Counted from the stretch's first letter, positions 25,801 to 37,525 are shown. The stretch is DNA of 64,000 nucleotides from Pseudorasbora parva (GCF_024679245.1 NC_090182.1:23489274-23553273); one strand, 5' to 3'. Notes: generated by a model not told the origin, from the letters alone. Numbers and translations: made by a program.

Positions 25801-26302
25801 GTTATATATGTAACATATCATCAATGCTAAAAACAGTTGTGTTGCTTATTATTGTGAAAACCTTGATCAATTTTTTTCAAGATTTTTTTAAAGGAACAGC
25901 ACTTACTTGAAATAGAACTCTTTTGTAAGATAGTTTCTTTACCATCACTTCTGATCAATATACTTTATATTTTCTTACTGAATAAAAGTATTAATTTCTT
26001 AAAATATAAACATATATTCACTGACTTCAGACTTTTTAAAGGCAGTGTGTGAACAATTCACCAACCACTCATCCCTCTATAACTGTATTGTTCCATGTTT
26101 AATTCATTTTAACAGTGATTTCAGTGTAGTCAAACTAGTCAAAATATGCTATTTGAACAGTTTAAAATGGCTTTTCTCAGAAATATAAAACAAAAGGAGT
26201 TCTGCAATAGACTGGCTCTATAACCTGACATATTGGACAAGCGTTTAAGTTTGATGGATGGAAAAAAAGTTGCATTCCCACATACAATATAACCTATGTA
26301 CT

Positions 26303-26600
26303 TGTCACAGCTCTGGTTGTTAAGCACATGCACGACAAGGAAAATTAAGTCACTTTAAACAGTCTTTAATAAACACAAATCCAGAGAGATGAACACACAA
26401 CCAAGCCAAAGACATAAACAATACCCAACAATCTAAAGGAGTACAAGCATTAAATACCCTGAGCAAAACATGGATAATTAAAATCACACACACACACACA
26501 CACACCAGAATGGAATGACAAACCAAAACCGTAACTATGACAACAAACTCGACTCGACTTGCTGAAAACAAAGTCCAAACAGGGTGAGACTGTGATATTA
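26303..26600. repeat. TGTCAC-type dispersed repeat, copy A
   Basis: Begins TGTCACAGCTCTGGTTG and continues through AAACAGGGTGAGACTGTGATA. It is homologous in the same orientation to 31260-31524. Copy A carries a (CA)n tract at about 26487-26506 and continues into ATTACGCCCCCTTCC. TG...CA-style ends suggest a solo LTR, but no 4-6-bp target duplication is visible. Confidence 0.65.
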
Positions 26601-26668
26601 CGCCCCCTTCCAGAAAGGCGCAACCTCGCACCAGCAGATGACTGGAGGAGGTATCAGTGGGGTATCCA

Positions 26669-27353
26669 GGGGTGTTTCTCAATATCCCCCGTTTACTTGC
26701 TACTCCGTCCTCCTTTCTAAGACACGGAAACAGACTAATCTCAGCCATTGTGCAGAACATCTAAACTCTCTATTTGCACCGCTAGGAAGCGAGGAGTGAG
26801 GAGGTTCTGAGGAGTCATAAGTAAGGATACACAGGTGTATCGACTAAACCTGATGCGCATATTAATTCTCCTTTCCTCTTCACATCTTGCCAGTTTATGA
26901 ATTGGTATTGTTATGTTTACATGTATAAGACACATGTACACACATTGTATGTCAAATTTCATCAAATGTAGGACAGTGGCAGAATTATATCAAAGAACAA
27001 GAAAATGAAAGAAAATTAAATAAACTGAAATACTATACAATAAATAAAAAGCAGTTAATAACTAGGAATAATTCATTGGTAATAATAACTGGTAACATGA
27101 AAAAAATGTACAGACAAAATATAAATTATTATCTCTAATGTTCAAGAATCCTGATGTGCAAGCTAAATCCAGCAGTGTAAAGTCATCATTAATTGATGAT
27201 GCTTTGAAGTGACGATAAAGGGAGCGAGGATATATCATTTCACTTGATTAAATTCATCCGTCCTTGCGTCTTTTCCTTGCGTCCTGAAGAGGTGGAGCTA
27301 AGACATGAGAAAAAGAAAACAAGGATGTGCAAATAAGAATTGAGAAACACCCC
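26669..27353. mobile_element. Inverted-repeat element with GGGGTGTTTCTCAAT ends
   Basis: The left end GGGGTGTTTCTCAAT is matched by the right end ATTGAGAAACACCCC, a perfect 15-bp inverted repeat. Internal GCGAGGA words are shared near both ends. No transposase and no obvious target duplication. Confidence 0.75.
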
Positions 27354-28399
27354 AGGAGATGGAAGCAGGGATCCGGAGGGCAGAGGTGAAGCTGAGGCGA
27401 TTGAAGGCAGTGGCGAAGCTTGAGGGAGAACAGAGCTAGCCGGATTCGTAGGGTGGAGGGCCGAAGAGCAGTGAACAGCCCGCAGGATCCTGGTCCGCTC
27501 AGGCTCCGGGATAGTTTTCAAAGAGGAACGAACAAAGGCAGTTTTAAGGAAAGTTTTATTAATGGGCAAGATCGAGGCATTCTTCCACATGTACCTCAAG
27601 GGAAAGATCTCCCTGCTCAAGGCACAATAACTGAAATGAGTCCATGGTGGTAGTGGGGGGGGGGGGGGTGTCCACAAAAACATGACACAAGGATGGAAAA
27701 AAAAATCTATAAAGATATTGCAGCCAGTGGTGTATTACAGTTAATTGTAATTAATTACTGTACGTAATCATCTTTTTGGCTACTTTGTAGTGCTACTGAG
27801 TATCAAAAATATTAGCAACTTTTAATACTGACTATATGACTATTTTTGAACAAGAAAATGTACTTTTTACATTACACATTGCACAAATTGCAATACATAA
27901 CTACATTTACACATTATAATTTGCATGACACCTAGCTTTTTCTGCAGCAGTTTGTTTCTGCTATAATCACCATCTAAGGACAGTGAATGTACGTTATTGT
28001 GTGTTTTGCCTTTACTTACCCAAACATGTCAACTTTACTTTAATTGAACGGAGTGCATTAGTTGATGAATCTGTAGGATTTGAGGGCACACCAGACACAA
28101 CTGATCTTCAGATGATTTGTTCAAATATAATTCCACACAAAACTAACGATCCAACACTCTAGACACCAAAATCAACCATCTATCGCCAAAAAGACATAGG
28201 CTCCATTCTGTATGCAGCCAAGCCACACAAAAAAAACCAGCTAGTACTTTACAGCCCTGCAAATATTGATTCACAACAAAATAACGGCCGAAGTTGTTTG
28301 ACTCCCCAAAAAATAAATAAAATAAAAAATAAAAAAGAGTTAAACCAGATTGCCATCGTCTCAATACCCACAGTTAAATTCACAGGAAAAAACTCACAG
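27354..28399. other. Repeat-like block and unrecognised sequence
   Basis: 27354-27650 is GC-richer and open on both strands, continuing the block interrupted by 26669-27353. A (G)n run of about 14 lies at about 27655-27668. 27700-28399 is AT-rich without recognised features. Confidence 0.4.
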
Positions 28400-29304
28400 A
28401 AACTGTTGTCACATATAAACTGCTTCAAATCACAAAAGGATGATTGTCAGACTTGCATTCAAACAGCCTTCAACCGCAGAACTGCTTTAATTCTACGTGG
28501 CATTGATTCAACAAGGTGCTGAAAGCATTATTTAGAGATGTTGGCTCATATTGATAGGATAGCATCTTGCAGTTGATGGAGATTTGTGGGATACACATCC
28601 AGGACAAGAAGCTCCCGTTCCACCACATCCCATGATGCTCTATTGGGTTGAGGACTGGTGACTGTGGGGGCCATTTTAGTACAGTCAACTCATTGTCATG
28701 TTCAAGAAACCAATTTAAAAATGATTCAAGCTTTGTCATGGTGCATTATCCTGCTCGAAGTAGCCATCGATGGGTACATGGTGGTCTTTATGATGGGATG
28801 GACATGGTCAGAAACAATGCTCAGGTAGGCCGTGGCATTTAAACAATGCCCAATTAGCACTAAGGGGCCTAAAGTGTGCCAAGAAAACATCCATGACCAA
28901 TGAATCCATGTTCTCATTCTGTTTACGCCAAATTCTGACTCTATCATACCATCTGAATGTCTCAACAGATATCGAGACTCATCAGACCAAGCAACATTTT
29001 TCCAGTCTTCAATTGTACAATTTTGCTGAGCTGTGCAAATTTTACCCTCTTTTTTCTATTTGTAGTGGAGATGAGTGGTACCTGGTGGGGTCCAGTGGGA
29101 TCCGCCTCAAGGTTGTGTGTGATGTGGCTTCACAAATGCTTTGCTGCATACCTTGGTTGTAACAAGTGTTTATTTCAATCAAAGTTGCTCTTCTATCATC
29201 TTGAATCAGTCTGCCCATTCTCCTCTGACCTCTAGCATCAACAAGGCATTTTTGCCCACAGGACTGCTGCATACTGGATGTTTTCCCCTTTTCACACCAT
29301 TTGT
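28400..29304 (-). pseudogene. Decayed Tc1-type transposase (element 1)
   Basis: Read on the minus strand, three frames together give a Tc1 transposase. An N-terminal part contains KCLVDARGQRRMGRLIQDDR (about 29170-29250). Next is a first catalytic region with WSDESRYLLRHSDG (about 28950-28990), then a C-terminal part with WPPQSPVLNPIEH (about 28630-28670), which contains the third catalytic acidic residue. The segment around the second catalytic Asp is degraded (HHDKA where a DNAPCH-type motif is expected), and a central block is missing. It is abruptly replaced by a second Tc1 element near 29305, so its own right terminal repeat is lost. Inactive. The family is the Tc1 branch of Tc1/mariner, which moves by cut-and-paste into TA sites. 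Confidence 0.85.
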
Positions 29305-30619
29305 AGTTCATTTTTTTCTCATTAATTTACACAGCACCCCATTTTGACAGAAAAACACTGAATTTACATTTTTGCAGATAAAAAAAGAAAGACTGACATA
29401 TCACATGGATCTTAAGTATTCAGACCCTTTGCTGTGACACTCATATTTAACTCAGGTGCTATCCATTTCTTTTGATCATCCTTGAGATGGTTCAACACCT
29501 TCATTGGAGTCCAGCTGGGTTCTGTGTTTAAATATACTAACTGGACTTGATTAGAAAAGCCCCGCACCTGTCTTTATAAGACTTTACAGCTATCAGTGCA
29601 TGTCAGAGCAAGTGAGAATCATAAGGTCAAAGGAACTGCCTGAAGAGCTCAGAGACAGAATTGTGGCAAGGCACAGATCTGGCCAAGGTTACAAAAAAAT
29701 TCTGCTGCACTTAAGTTCCTAAGAACACAGTGGCCTCCAGTCCTTAAATGGAAGTTGTTTGGGAATTGGCCATCTAGGGGGACGGCTATCTATTGGGGGG
29801 AGAAGAGCCTTGGTGAGAAAGGTAAAGAAGAACCCAAAGATCACTGTGGCTGAGCTCCAGTGCTGCAGTCAGGAGATGGGAGAAAGTTGTAGAAAGTCAA
29901 CCATCACTGCAGCCCTCAAAACATGTTTCTACTAAATACTGAGCAAAGGGTTTGAATACTTAGACCATGTGATATTTCAGTTTTTCTTTTTTAATAAATC
30001 TCCAAAAATGTCAACAATTCTGTGTTTTCTGTCAATATGGGGTGCTGTGTGTACATTAATGAGAAAAAAAAATGAACTTAAATTATTTTAGCAAATGGCT
30101 GCAATCAAATGCCGATTTATGTTTTTCTCCGTGGGTGCTCATGGCCGCACGCGCCCTTTAAAAAAAGACGTAACAAAAGTAGTCAAATATTTTTTTGCAT
30201 TTCAGAACCTTAGGAAATGGACAGCGGCCGACACGAACACACACACCTATTTAATTGATAATAAAGCCGTAAAGTAGCATATCTTTCAAATCAGGACAGT
30301 GCCACTTCTCACAAATACAGACAGGTTTGGAGATGAAAAGTTTAACTGAGACGTAACAGCGATCAGCTTCGTGGGAAATTAAGAATCAATGTCACACATG
30401 TCCACACAGTAAAATTGGTGGATAGGATATTGGAGCAGGCGACTGACAGCGACACATAGCACCAACTTCAATGTTTAATTTTAAATGAATGTAGCCTCCT
30501 GGCAGTCTGGCACACATGGGTCCTCGAGCCCCGGAGCACTCACGGTATCAGCGCCTATGGCTGCAATATAACAGAGGGAATAATTCAAGGGGGTCTGAAT
30601 ACTTTCTGTACCCACTGTA
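29305..30619 (+). mobile_element. Tc1 element 2, internally deleted and interrupted
   Basis: The right terminus reads CTTTCTGTACCCACTGTA (ending 30619), a Tc1 end on a TA. The body contains a plus-strand transposase N-terminus, SKELPEELRDRIVARHRSG (about 29627-29683), and VKKNPKITVAELQ (about 29823-29861). The rest of the gene, including all catalytic residues, is deleted at about 29925. The matching left terminal repeat is truncated at the junction with element 1. A 451-bp insertion splits the right terminal repeat. It is the same family as the remnant at 57345-58057. Confidence 0.85.
30106..30556. mobile_element. 451-bp insertion in the Tc1 right end with 11-bp target duplication
   Basis: The Tc1 terminal repeat is interrupted after ATGGCTGCAAT (30095-30105) and resumes with the same 11-mer at 30557-30567, a direct duplication at both junctions. 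The inserted sequence has no inverted ends, no poly-A and no known domain. The class is unresolved. An 11-bp duplication fits Mutator-like insertion or a target-primed retroelement without tail. Confidence 0.65.
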
Positions 30620-31259
30620 TGTGTATATAATGGTCACATGTATTGGTAATGGACATGATATAGAATTATGCATGAATTTTTTTTGTAGAATGTATCATGT
30701 CTCTATGAGAAATCATGTCTAACTGTACTCTGCAAAATAGTGACAAGTTAGGAGACCAGAGATAATTCTTGGTGAGGGATGGGGACACAGTCACCCCTGA
30801 ACCAAGAGGACACTATAGTTAGAACCCATCCAGCAGGAAGGGCAGACATTGAGTTTATAATCTAAGAACACAAACAAAGAATTAGACAAGAGTTTGAGTT
30901 AATCAGATGACAGAGGCCGAGACCGGTCAGAGGCAGACCAAGACACGAGAAAATGGGTTAACAATTTAATTAGACCATCTAAATACTCTCATCTCTCTTT
31001 CCATTCTTTTACTTAGTTTATTTTCTTTCTGTTGAGTCTCATGTTCTAAGTTAAGTTTTACTTTTATTAAAAAAAACTGCTGATCTATGTTACCTGGCTA
31101 TTGTAGTGTTTTACTATTGTGTGGATGTAACTCTGCAGCAGATATTAATATCCACACAATAGTGAAAGGAAACATTTCGCTTTAAGGAAACTACTTTTAC
31201 TCAAGTATGGTTTTCAGGTACTCTTTACACCTCTGTAACTCACTTTAAATCAGGTATTC
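30620..31259. other. No gene; contains an inverted-repeat hairpin
   Basis: Unrecognised sequence. At 31109-31167, TTTACTATTGTGTGGA and TCCACACAATAGTGAAA form a near-perfect hairpin stem around a 26-nt loop. Confidence 0.5.
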
Positions 31260-31524
31260 TGTCACAACTCTGGTTAAGCACATGCACAAAAAGGAAAATT
31301 ATGTATTTAATAAATCCAGAGATGAAGAGACACAACCAAGGCGTAGATATAAACAACACCCGACAAACTAAAGATGAACAAGCATGAACTTAAACACACT
31401 GAGTAAAACAAGGATAATTAAATCACACGCACCCGAACTGAATGACAAACCCAAACATTAACTACGACAAGAAACTCAACTTAAAATGGTAAACTAAAAG
31501 TCTAAACAGGGTGAAATTGTGACA
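31260..31524. repeat. TGTCAC-type dispersed repeat, copy B
   Basis: TGTCACAACTCTGGTT to AAATTGTGACA. The two ends are inverted (TGTCACAA / TTGTGACA), and the whole is homologous to 26303-26600. With TG...CA ends it could be a solo LTR. Flanks show no target duplication. Confidence 0.65.
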
Positions 31525-32784
31525 GCACTTCCTGTTATGTACAATTAATCTCTGTTTGAGATTTATTTGTAAATAATAATTAAAAATAACTATAATTCTG
31601 CTACTACCTTTGACAGTATTTGAACATTTCAAAACCATAAAAAGTGTGATAAAATGCTTTCTTTGAATAGTGGTCTATTAAAAGATGGTTAGAGATCACA
31701 ACAGTAAAACAAAATTAACCTGACATACACTATATACAGTAGCACATCACTGAAGAATTACATTTTCGAAATTACTGACACACTCTACAGTGACCTTGAG
31801 TTGGCATTTCACAGAAACAGTGTTTCCTAATTAACTCTAATGTCTCTAGATGGCTTCCAAAGACTCACCATGGCATGGAGTAACCTTCCAAATATAGTGT
31901 GGTTAACAAGAGAAATTGCTTCATCTGAGGTGACAGTTTTCAAAAACTTGGCCATTGATGAGCTACTTACTGCTGAAGCTTAACTATGCTCATTGTGAAA
32001 CTGTGTATTCTAATTAGACAATGTAACAAGCCTATTATCTGTGAGCATAAGACCAATGATATCAATTATACATACAAGACATACAAGACTTGTGTATATA
32101 TAATTGGCTTAAAATACTTCTTAATGTGCAACCACCTAACATCATCCAACCAGGACACACTTGCAGGAATAAAAGCAGAGAATGCTTGTTTATACTGTGA
32201 TCTCCAAGCATGAATCTGAAAGCCATGGAGATGAATGACCAGTCAATAGTGATCTCCATAATCGTTAGTCCTTTGGTGATTCATCAAGCCAATGACACTC
32301 GTATCCCTAATACCACATTTATGCAGGTTTGAGCAGAGGAGATTGCGTGCTGTGATTTTCTCCAAAATGATTGATTATATCCAGCCTCTTTTGCCCAGTG
32401 TGTGTATGTGTGTGTAGATGAGTAACTGAACGAATGAGCGGGTAAGTGAGTGAGTGAGTGAGTGAATGAATAAGAGATCAAGTGTGTGAAAGTCCAAGAG
32501 AAACTGAGACACAAACCAGACAGAAAAGATTTAGAGAGTGAATAATCTATCATTTTGCCTAAAACACTAAGGGAAAGTCATATTTTTACACACTAACACT
32601 GTGCAATTTTGCTAGGACTTTTTTGCCCATCTGAGATTAATTTCAGGAATTTTTGGTTGCAGTCTTGCAGTGTGGCTACTCAGTGACTGTCTAATAGAGA
32701 GCCAAGAGGAGCGCAGCAATTGATGAAGTGAGTGTCTCTGTATGTAGAGAAGAGAGAAAGCAACAGTGAGAGATGGAGAGAATT
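31525..32784. other. No gene recognised
   Basis: AT-rich DNA with a short (GTGA)n run at about 32446-32466 and GT-rich patches near 32400. No exon, RNA gene or known repeat supported. Confidence 0.5.
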
Positions 32785-32905
32785 CATATTCCTGGAGATC
32801 TACTTACCTGCAGAGTTCAGATCCAACCTGGATCCAAAGCACCTGTCTGTAATTATCAAGTGCTCCTGAAGGTCTTAATTAGGTGGTTTAGCTGAACTTT
32901 GAAGG
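32785..32905. repeat. Fragment of a CTGCAGAGTT-type inverted-repeat element
   Basis: Blocks GAGATCTACTTACCTGCAG, AGCACCTGTCTGTAATTATC and CCTGAAGGTCTTAATTAGG match a very common teleost short DNA element, related to the neighbour at 32926-33107. Confidence 0.55.
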
Positions 32906-32925
32906 AAAAAATATATAATAGACCA

Positions 32926-33107
32926 GGCATTCAACCCTGGTCCTTGAAGGCCACTGTCCTGCAGATTTTAGCTCAAACCCTAATCAAACACACCTGAACC
33001 AGCTATAAGCCTTTTGGGATTACTAGAAAGCTACAGGAACGTGAGTTTGATCAAGGACCTAAACTCTGCAGGACAGTGGCCCTCGAGGACCAGGAATGAG
33101 AACCCCT
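32926..33107. mobile_element. Short inverted-repeat DNA element
   Basis: The left arm CTGGTCCTTGAAGGCCACTG continues CCTGCAG, and the right arm is CTGCAGGACAGTGGCCCTCG then AGGACCAGG. The two arms are reverse complements for about 40 bp. It is a familiar non-autonomous element of teleost genomes, with no coding capacity. Confidence 0.75.
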
Positions 33108-33172
33108 GCAATAGACTATAATAGATTTTTTTTAAAAACTGTTCAAAAGTTTGAGGTTGGGACTTTTGATAA

Positions 33173-33325
33173 AGGGCAGTCGTGGCCTAATGGTTAGAGA
33201 GGTAGGTAACCGAAATGTTGTGGGTTTGATTCTCAATACAAAGGCTAAATGAGGTTCCCTTAATGAAATGAGTGCCCTTAAGCAAGGCACCCAACCCCTA
33301 ATCACTCCACAGGATGCCACAGTAA
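33173..33325 (+). mobile_element. tRNA-derived SINE, 5' part
   Basis: Starts GGGCAGTCGTGGCCTAATGG (A box) with a B box GGGTTTGATTC about 35 nt later, the spacing of a tRNA-derived RNA polymerase III promoter. The tRNA-unrelated part has GTGCCCTTAAGCAAGGCACC, seen in cyprinid SINEs of the HAmo type. The 3' end is truncated and followed by another repeat fragment. Confidence 0.75.
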
Positions 33326-33742
33326 TACTCATCAAGGCTGCATTTATTTGCATTTATTATTAAACACAGTAATTGTCACAAGGTTTGGAGCCCCATATGC
33401 AACAAATTGCGATGCACTGTGTATTCTGACACTTTTCTATAAGAACCAGCATTGACTTAAAGGGGGGGTGAAATGCTGTTTCATGCATACTGATCTTTTT
33501 ACACTGTTAAAGACTTGGAATCCCATACTAAACATAGACAAAGTTTCAAAAGTTAAGGTGGACGTTTGATGGGAGTATTTCTTTTTTTTTTTTTTGAAAA
33601 TTTTATTTTACTTTTTTTCACATATAACCACCACAACGAATACAAAACAAATAAAAAGAACAACATACAAAAAATTTAAAAAATTACAATTAAAAATTAA
33701 AAAAAATAAAATAAAAAAAGAGATACAGTGGTTAAATCAACT

Positions 33743-36700
33743 TTATCCAATCAAGCCATGTGGTACTATATTTATATAATTCAAAAAGGGTTTCCAGATC
33801 TTATAAAATAATTCACCCCTGCCCCTCATTGAATATGTGATCTTCTCTAAAGGTACACAGCTGCAGACCTCCGACAACCACAATCCAATTGGCACATCAG
33901 TGTCTGCTTTCCATTTCAAAGCAATGCATTTTTTAGCTATTATTAGCAACATTTGAGTAAGCTTAATAGCTTGACTGTTTCGAAGATTAGAGTTGGCAAA
34001 ATTACCCAATAAACACACCTCTGGATCCGTTGGGAAATCAATTCCATGAATCTGTGATATACTATTACATACTTGCACCCAAAAAACCTTCACTTTGGGG
34101 CACAACCAGGTAGAATGCAAAAATGTTCCTTCTTCTGCACCACATCTGAAGCAGAGAGGTGAAATCCTGTTGTTAAATTTATGTAATCTAGATGGAGTGT
34201 AGTAGAGCTGGTGTAAAAAATTAAACTGAATTAATCTATACCTAGAATTCAAGGTTGAGGTGACCCCATCTTTACACAAATGACCCCACAGGTCCCCATC
34301 AATTCTTACTCCCAAATCCAGCTCCCATCTACTTCTGGATTTGTCTGGATCCTCTAGAGGCTGATTTGAGATCAGAGCTTCATATACTCTAGAAATTGTT
34401 TTATATAGTGGTTTATCAGAATAGCAGAGTTGCTCAAGACCTGTCAAATCAGGTATCTTAGGATACGATTTGGCTTTAACTCTCAAACAATCTCGTAGCT
34501 GCAAATAACTAAAGAATTCTTTGTTACTCAAATGATACTTATTTTTAAACTGTTCAAACGACATTAAAACATTATCCTCAAAACAATGCTCCAAATGTGT
34601 AATTCCCTTATCTGCCCATATCTTAAAGTTTTTGCTTTGACACATCGGTAGCAATCTGTTTCCCCATAAAGGTGTTTTAGGAGAGAGAAAATTGCCCTGT
34701 CCCATCAGCGACTGCAATTTGTACCAAGTGTGAACTGAATGGATAATCATGGGGTTATTAGTTCTTGTTTTGATCAGTTTATCATCCCATGTGTATAAGA
34801 TATTGGCAGGATTCTCTTCTTTTATCTCAGATTTCTCCATATTAAGCCAAGAGGGAAGGGGGTTACCAGCAAACATCTGAGCCAAATACCTGGATTGGGC
34901 TGCCCAATAATACATTTTAAAATTGGGAAGTCTCAGTCCTCCTTGATTATAATCCCTAATCAGTTTATCGAGGCTGACTCTGGGGGTTTTACGATGCCAA
35001 ATAAATGATCTTATCGACCCATTAAGCGAAGTGAAAAAGGAGTTGGGGATTAATATTGGAAGAGATTGAAACATGTATAGAAATTTGGGCAAAATATTCA
35101 TTTTAATTGCATTTATTCTACCAAGTAATGTGAGTGGTAGATCCATCCAATTGGTTAAATCTCTACCCACCTTCTCTAAAAGACTAGCCACATTAAGTTT
35201 GTAGAGATTCTTTAAATGACCATCTACTTGTATACCCAAATATTTAATACCAGTAGGTGAACACTTAAAAGAAAACCCGTCTAGTGCAGTATAATCAAAC
35301 TCTGATAATGGCAAAATTACACTTTTGTCAATATTTACTTTATATCCAGAGAATGTGCTATATGATTGTAATATCATCTGTAAATTGGACAAAGAGTCTA
35401 TAGGGCTGGTAAGGAATAAAAGAATGTCATCTGCAAACAGTGATATTTTATGTATTTCAGAGCCAATTTCAAAGCCCTTTATGTCAGGGTTACATCTAAT
35501 GGCCTCAGCCAAAGGTTCAATAGCCAGCGCAAAAAGGGCTGGGCTTAAGGGGCATCCTTGTCTACATCCTCTATAAAGAGAGAATGTATCAGAAGTAATT
35601 CCATTAGTAACAATTTTTGCTTTAGGGGATTTATAAAGTGATCGAATTAGGTCAATATATGCCGCTCCAAATCCAAATTTTTTCAGCACTTCAAAAAGAT
35701 ATGACCACTCGACACGGTCAAAAGCCTTTTCGGCATCAAGAGAAACAGCTACTCCTGGTATGTGTTTTTCTTTAGCAGTGTGAATGACATTGAAAAATCT
35801 CCTCAGATTGTTTGCTGATAGTCTCTCAATTACAAAGCCCGTCTGATCTGGGTTAATCAACAGAGGAAGACGCATTTCTAATCTCTTGGCTATCATTTTA
35901 GTAACTAATTTATAATCTACATTAAGGAGTGAAATTGGCCTATAGGAGGCACATTTCAGCGGATCTTTACCTTTCTTGTAGATTACCGAAATTATTGCAT
36001 TGGAAAAAGAGTCTGGGAAACAATTGTCCGTCCTAGACTGGTCAAGCACTTCCATCAAATATGGCACCAGCAAATCTTTAAATTCTTTATAAAATTCGGC
36101 TGAGAAGCCATCTTCACCGGGAGATTTATTATTGGGCAGTAGAAGAATGGCTTCAATCAGCTCAGAAGCAGAGAAAGGTTGATCCAAACTAAGCCTGTCT
36201 TCCTCTGAGAGACATGGTAAGTGGACTGAAGAAAGGAAAGAATCCATTTGTGAATAATCTGTACTCGCCTGAGAGGTATATAATTCTGTGTAGTATTGCT
36301 TAAATGCACCATTAATCTCTACAGGATTATATGTTTCCGCGTTACCTATATCTATAGCATTTATCGTTCGTTTCTGTTCATCTCGTTTTAGTTGCCAGGC
36401 CAAAACTTTGTGCGCTTTCTCACCAAGCTCATAATAACGCTGATTAGAACTAATAATAGCCCTCTCTGCCTGGTAGGTGTTCAATTTATTATACTCCAAT
36501 TTTTTATTAAGTAATTCCCTATAAACATCCTTATTCTGATCCTTATGGTATATTTTTTCAAGTGCTGAGATTTCAGTTTCTAGCTCATTCAGTTTGGAAT
36601 TTTTGGTTTTTATTAACCCCTTAGTGTATGCAATACATTGACCCCTAAGATAAGCCTTTAAAGTGTCCCATAAAATAAAGCTGTTGGAACAAGAAGGTTT

Positions 36701-37525
36701 ATTCGTAGAAGTAAAAATATCAATTTGTTCTCTTATAAATTTACGAAATTCAGATTGTTTTAGAAGAATGGGATTTAGTCTCCATCTATAAGACCGTCCT
36801 GTTTTCTCTGGGATGGACAATGACATAACAAGGGGGGAATGGTCACTCAATAAACGAGGGAGATATTCAACATCCAGCACACGATATAAAAGCTGGGTGG
36901 ATAACAAAAAATAATCGATACGAGTGTGGGTATCATGAGGATGTGAATAAAAAGAGTAATCTCTATCCTGTGGATGTTCCTGCCTCCAAACATCAGTTAA
37001 ATTTAAATCTTTCATAAAAGCAGTGGTAGACTTTGCAGCTTTAGAAAGAGGCATTGGTTTAGTCGAAGATCTATCAAGTATATTGTCAAGGCAAAAGTTA
37101 AAGTCTCCACCCACCAAGAGAGAGCCTGTTGATTGAGCAATTTGAAGGAAAACATTTTGTATGAACAAGTGATCATCAATATTTGGGGCATATATATTTA
37201 ACATCGTCCACTGTTCAGAGTACATATGCCCTTGTATCATTACGTAACGTCCTGACGGATCGAGTACAGATTTTGTAACGGTAAAAGGGATATTTTTATT
37301 TATCAGTATGGCCGTTCCCCTCGACTTGGAGTTAAATGAGGATGCAAATACCTGACCTACCCACTCCCTTTTTAATTTTTTATGCTCAGAGTCCGTTAAA
37401 TGCGTTTCCTGCAGGAAAACAATTTCTGCCCCCAGCTTTTTAAGGTAAGTATATACTCTTTTTCTTTTAACTGGACTATGTAGGCCCTTTGTATTAAATG
37501 TCACAAATTTCAAGGGCTTTATCAT
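33743..37525 (-). CDS. LINE ORF2: endonuclease and reverse transcriptase
   Basis: A 1260-residue open frame. Residues 1-238 are an AP-type endonuclease that nicks the target: N11, QETH 39-42 with E40, Y112 in IYAPN, GGDFN 139-143, TRIDY 201-205 and SDHS 227-230 are all present. About 450-760 is the reverse transcriptase, with SLDAEKAFD (D597), a QGCPLSP block at 656-662 and the FADD catalytic pair at 697-700. A C-terminal CCHC zinc knuckle is visible (C1125, C1128, H1137, C1142). Length and domain order match L1/Tx1-type elements. No stop or frameshift interrupts the frame. It lies about 660 bp downstream of ORF1, and works with it in target-primed reverse transcription in the nucleus. The first Met stands directly before the endonuclease core, so the start is secure. 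All visible catalytic residues are present, so the copy may be competent; activity is inference. Confidence 0.97.
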   Translation of the reverse strand: MIKPLKFVTFNTKGLHSPVKRKRVYTYLKKLGAEIVFLQETHLTDSEHKKLKREWVGQVFASSFNSKSRGTAILINKNIPFTVTKSVLDPSGRYVMIQGHMYSEQWTMLNIYAPNIDDHLFIQNVFLQIAQSTGSLLVGGDFNFCLDNILDRSSTKPMPLSKAAKSTTAFMKDLNLTDVWRQEHPQDRDYSFYSHPHDTHTRIDYFLLSTQLLYRVLDVEYLPRLLSDHSPLVMSLSIPEKTGRSYRWRLNPILLKQSEFRKFIREQIDIFTSTNKPSCSNSFILWDTLKAYLRGQCIAYTKGLIKTKNSKLNELETEISALEKIYHKDQNKDVYRELLNKKLEYNKLNTYQAERAIISSNQRYYELGEKAHKVLAWQLKRDEQKRTINAIDIGNAETYNPVEINGAFKQYYTELYTSQASTDYSQMDSFLSSVHLPCLSEEDRLSLDQPFSASELIEAILLLPNNKSPGEDGFSAEFYKEFKDLLVPYLMEVLDQSRTDNCFPDSFSNAIISVIYKKGKDPLKCASYRPISLLNVDYKLVTKMIAKRLEMRLPLLINPDQTGFVIERLSANNLRRFFNVIHTAKEKHIPGVAVSLDAEKAFDRVEWSYLFEVLKKFGFGAAYIDLIRSLYKSPKAKIVTNGITSDTFSLYRGCRQGCPLSPALFALAIEPLAEAIRCNPDIKGFEIGSEIHKISLFADDILLFLTSPIDSLSNLQMILQSYSTFSGYKVNIDKSVILPLSEFDYTALDGFSFKCSPTGIKYLGIQVDGHLKNLYKLNVASLLEKVGRDLTNWMDLPLTLLGRINAIKMNILPKFLYMFQSLPILIPNSFFTSLNGSIRSFIWHRKTPRVSLDKLIRDYNQGGLRLPNFKMYYWAAQSRYLAQMFAGNPLPSWLNMEKSEIKEENPANILYTWDDKLIKTRTNNPMIIHSVHTWYKLQSLMGQGNFLSPKTPLWGNRLLPMCQSKNFKIWADKGITHLEHCFEDNVLMSFEQFKNKYHLSNKEFFSYLQLRDCLRVKAKSYPKIPDLTGLEQLCYSDKPLYKTISRVYEALISNQPLEDPDKSRSRWELDLGVRIDGDLWGHLCKDGVTSTLNSRYRLIQFNFLHQLYYTPSRLHKFNNRISPLCFRCGAEEGTFLHSTWLCPKVKVFWVQVCNSISQIHGIDFPTDPEVCLLGNFANSNLRNSQAIKLTQMLLIIAKKCIALKWKADTDVPIGLWLSEVCSCVPLEKITYSMRGRGELFYKIWKPFLNYINIVPHGLIG

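Noticed and set aside
27240..27683. 147-codon minus-strand frame with proline-rich start
   Set aside because: It crosses the end of an inverted-repeat element and a poly-G run; no domain.
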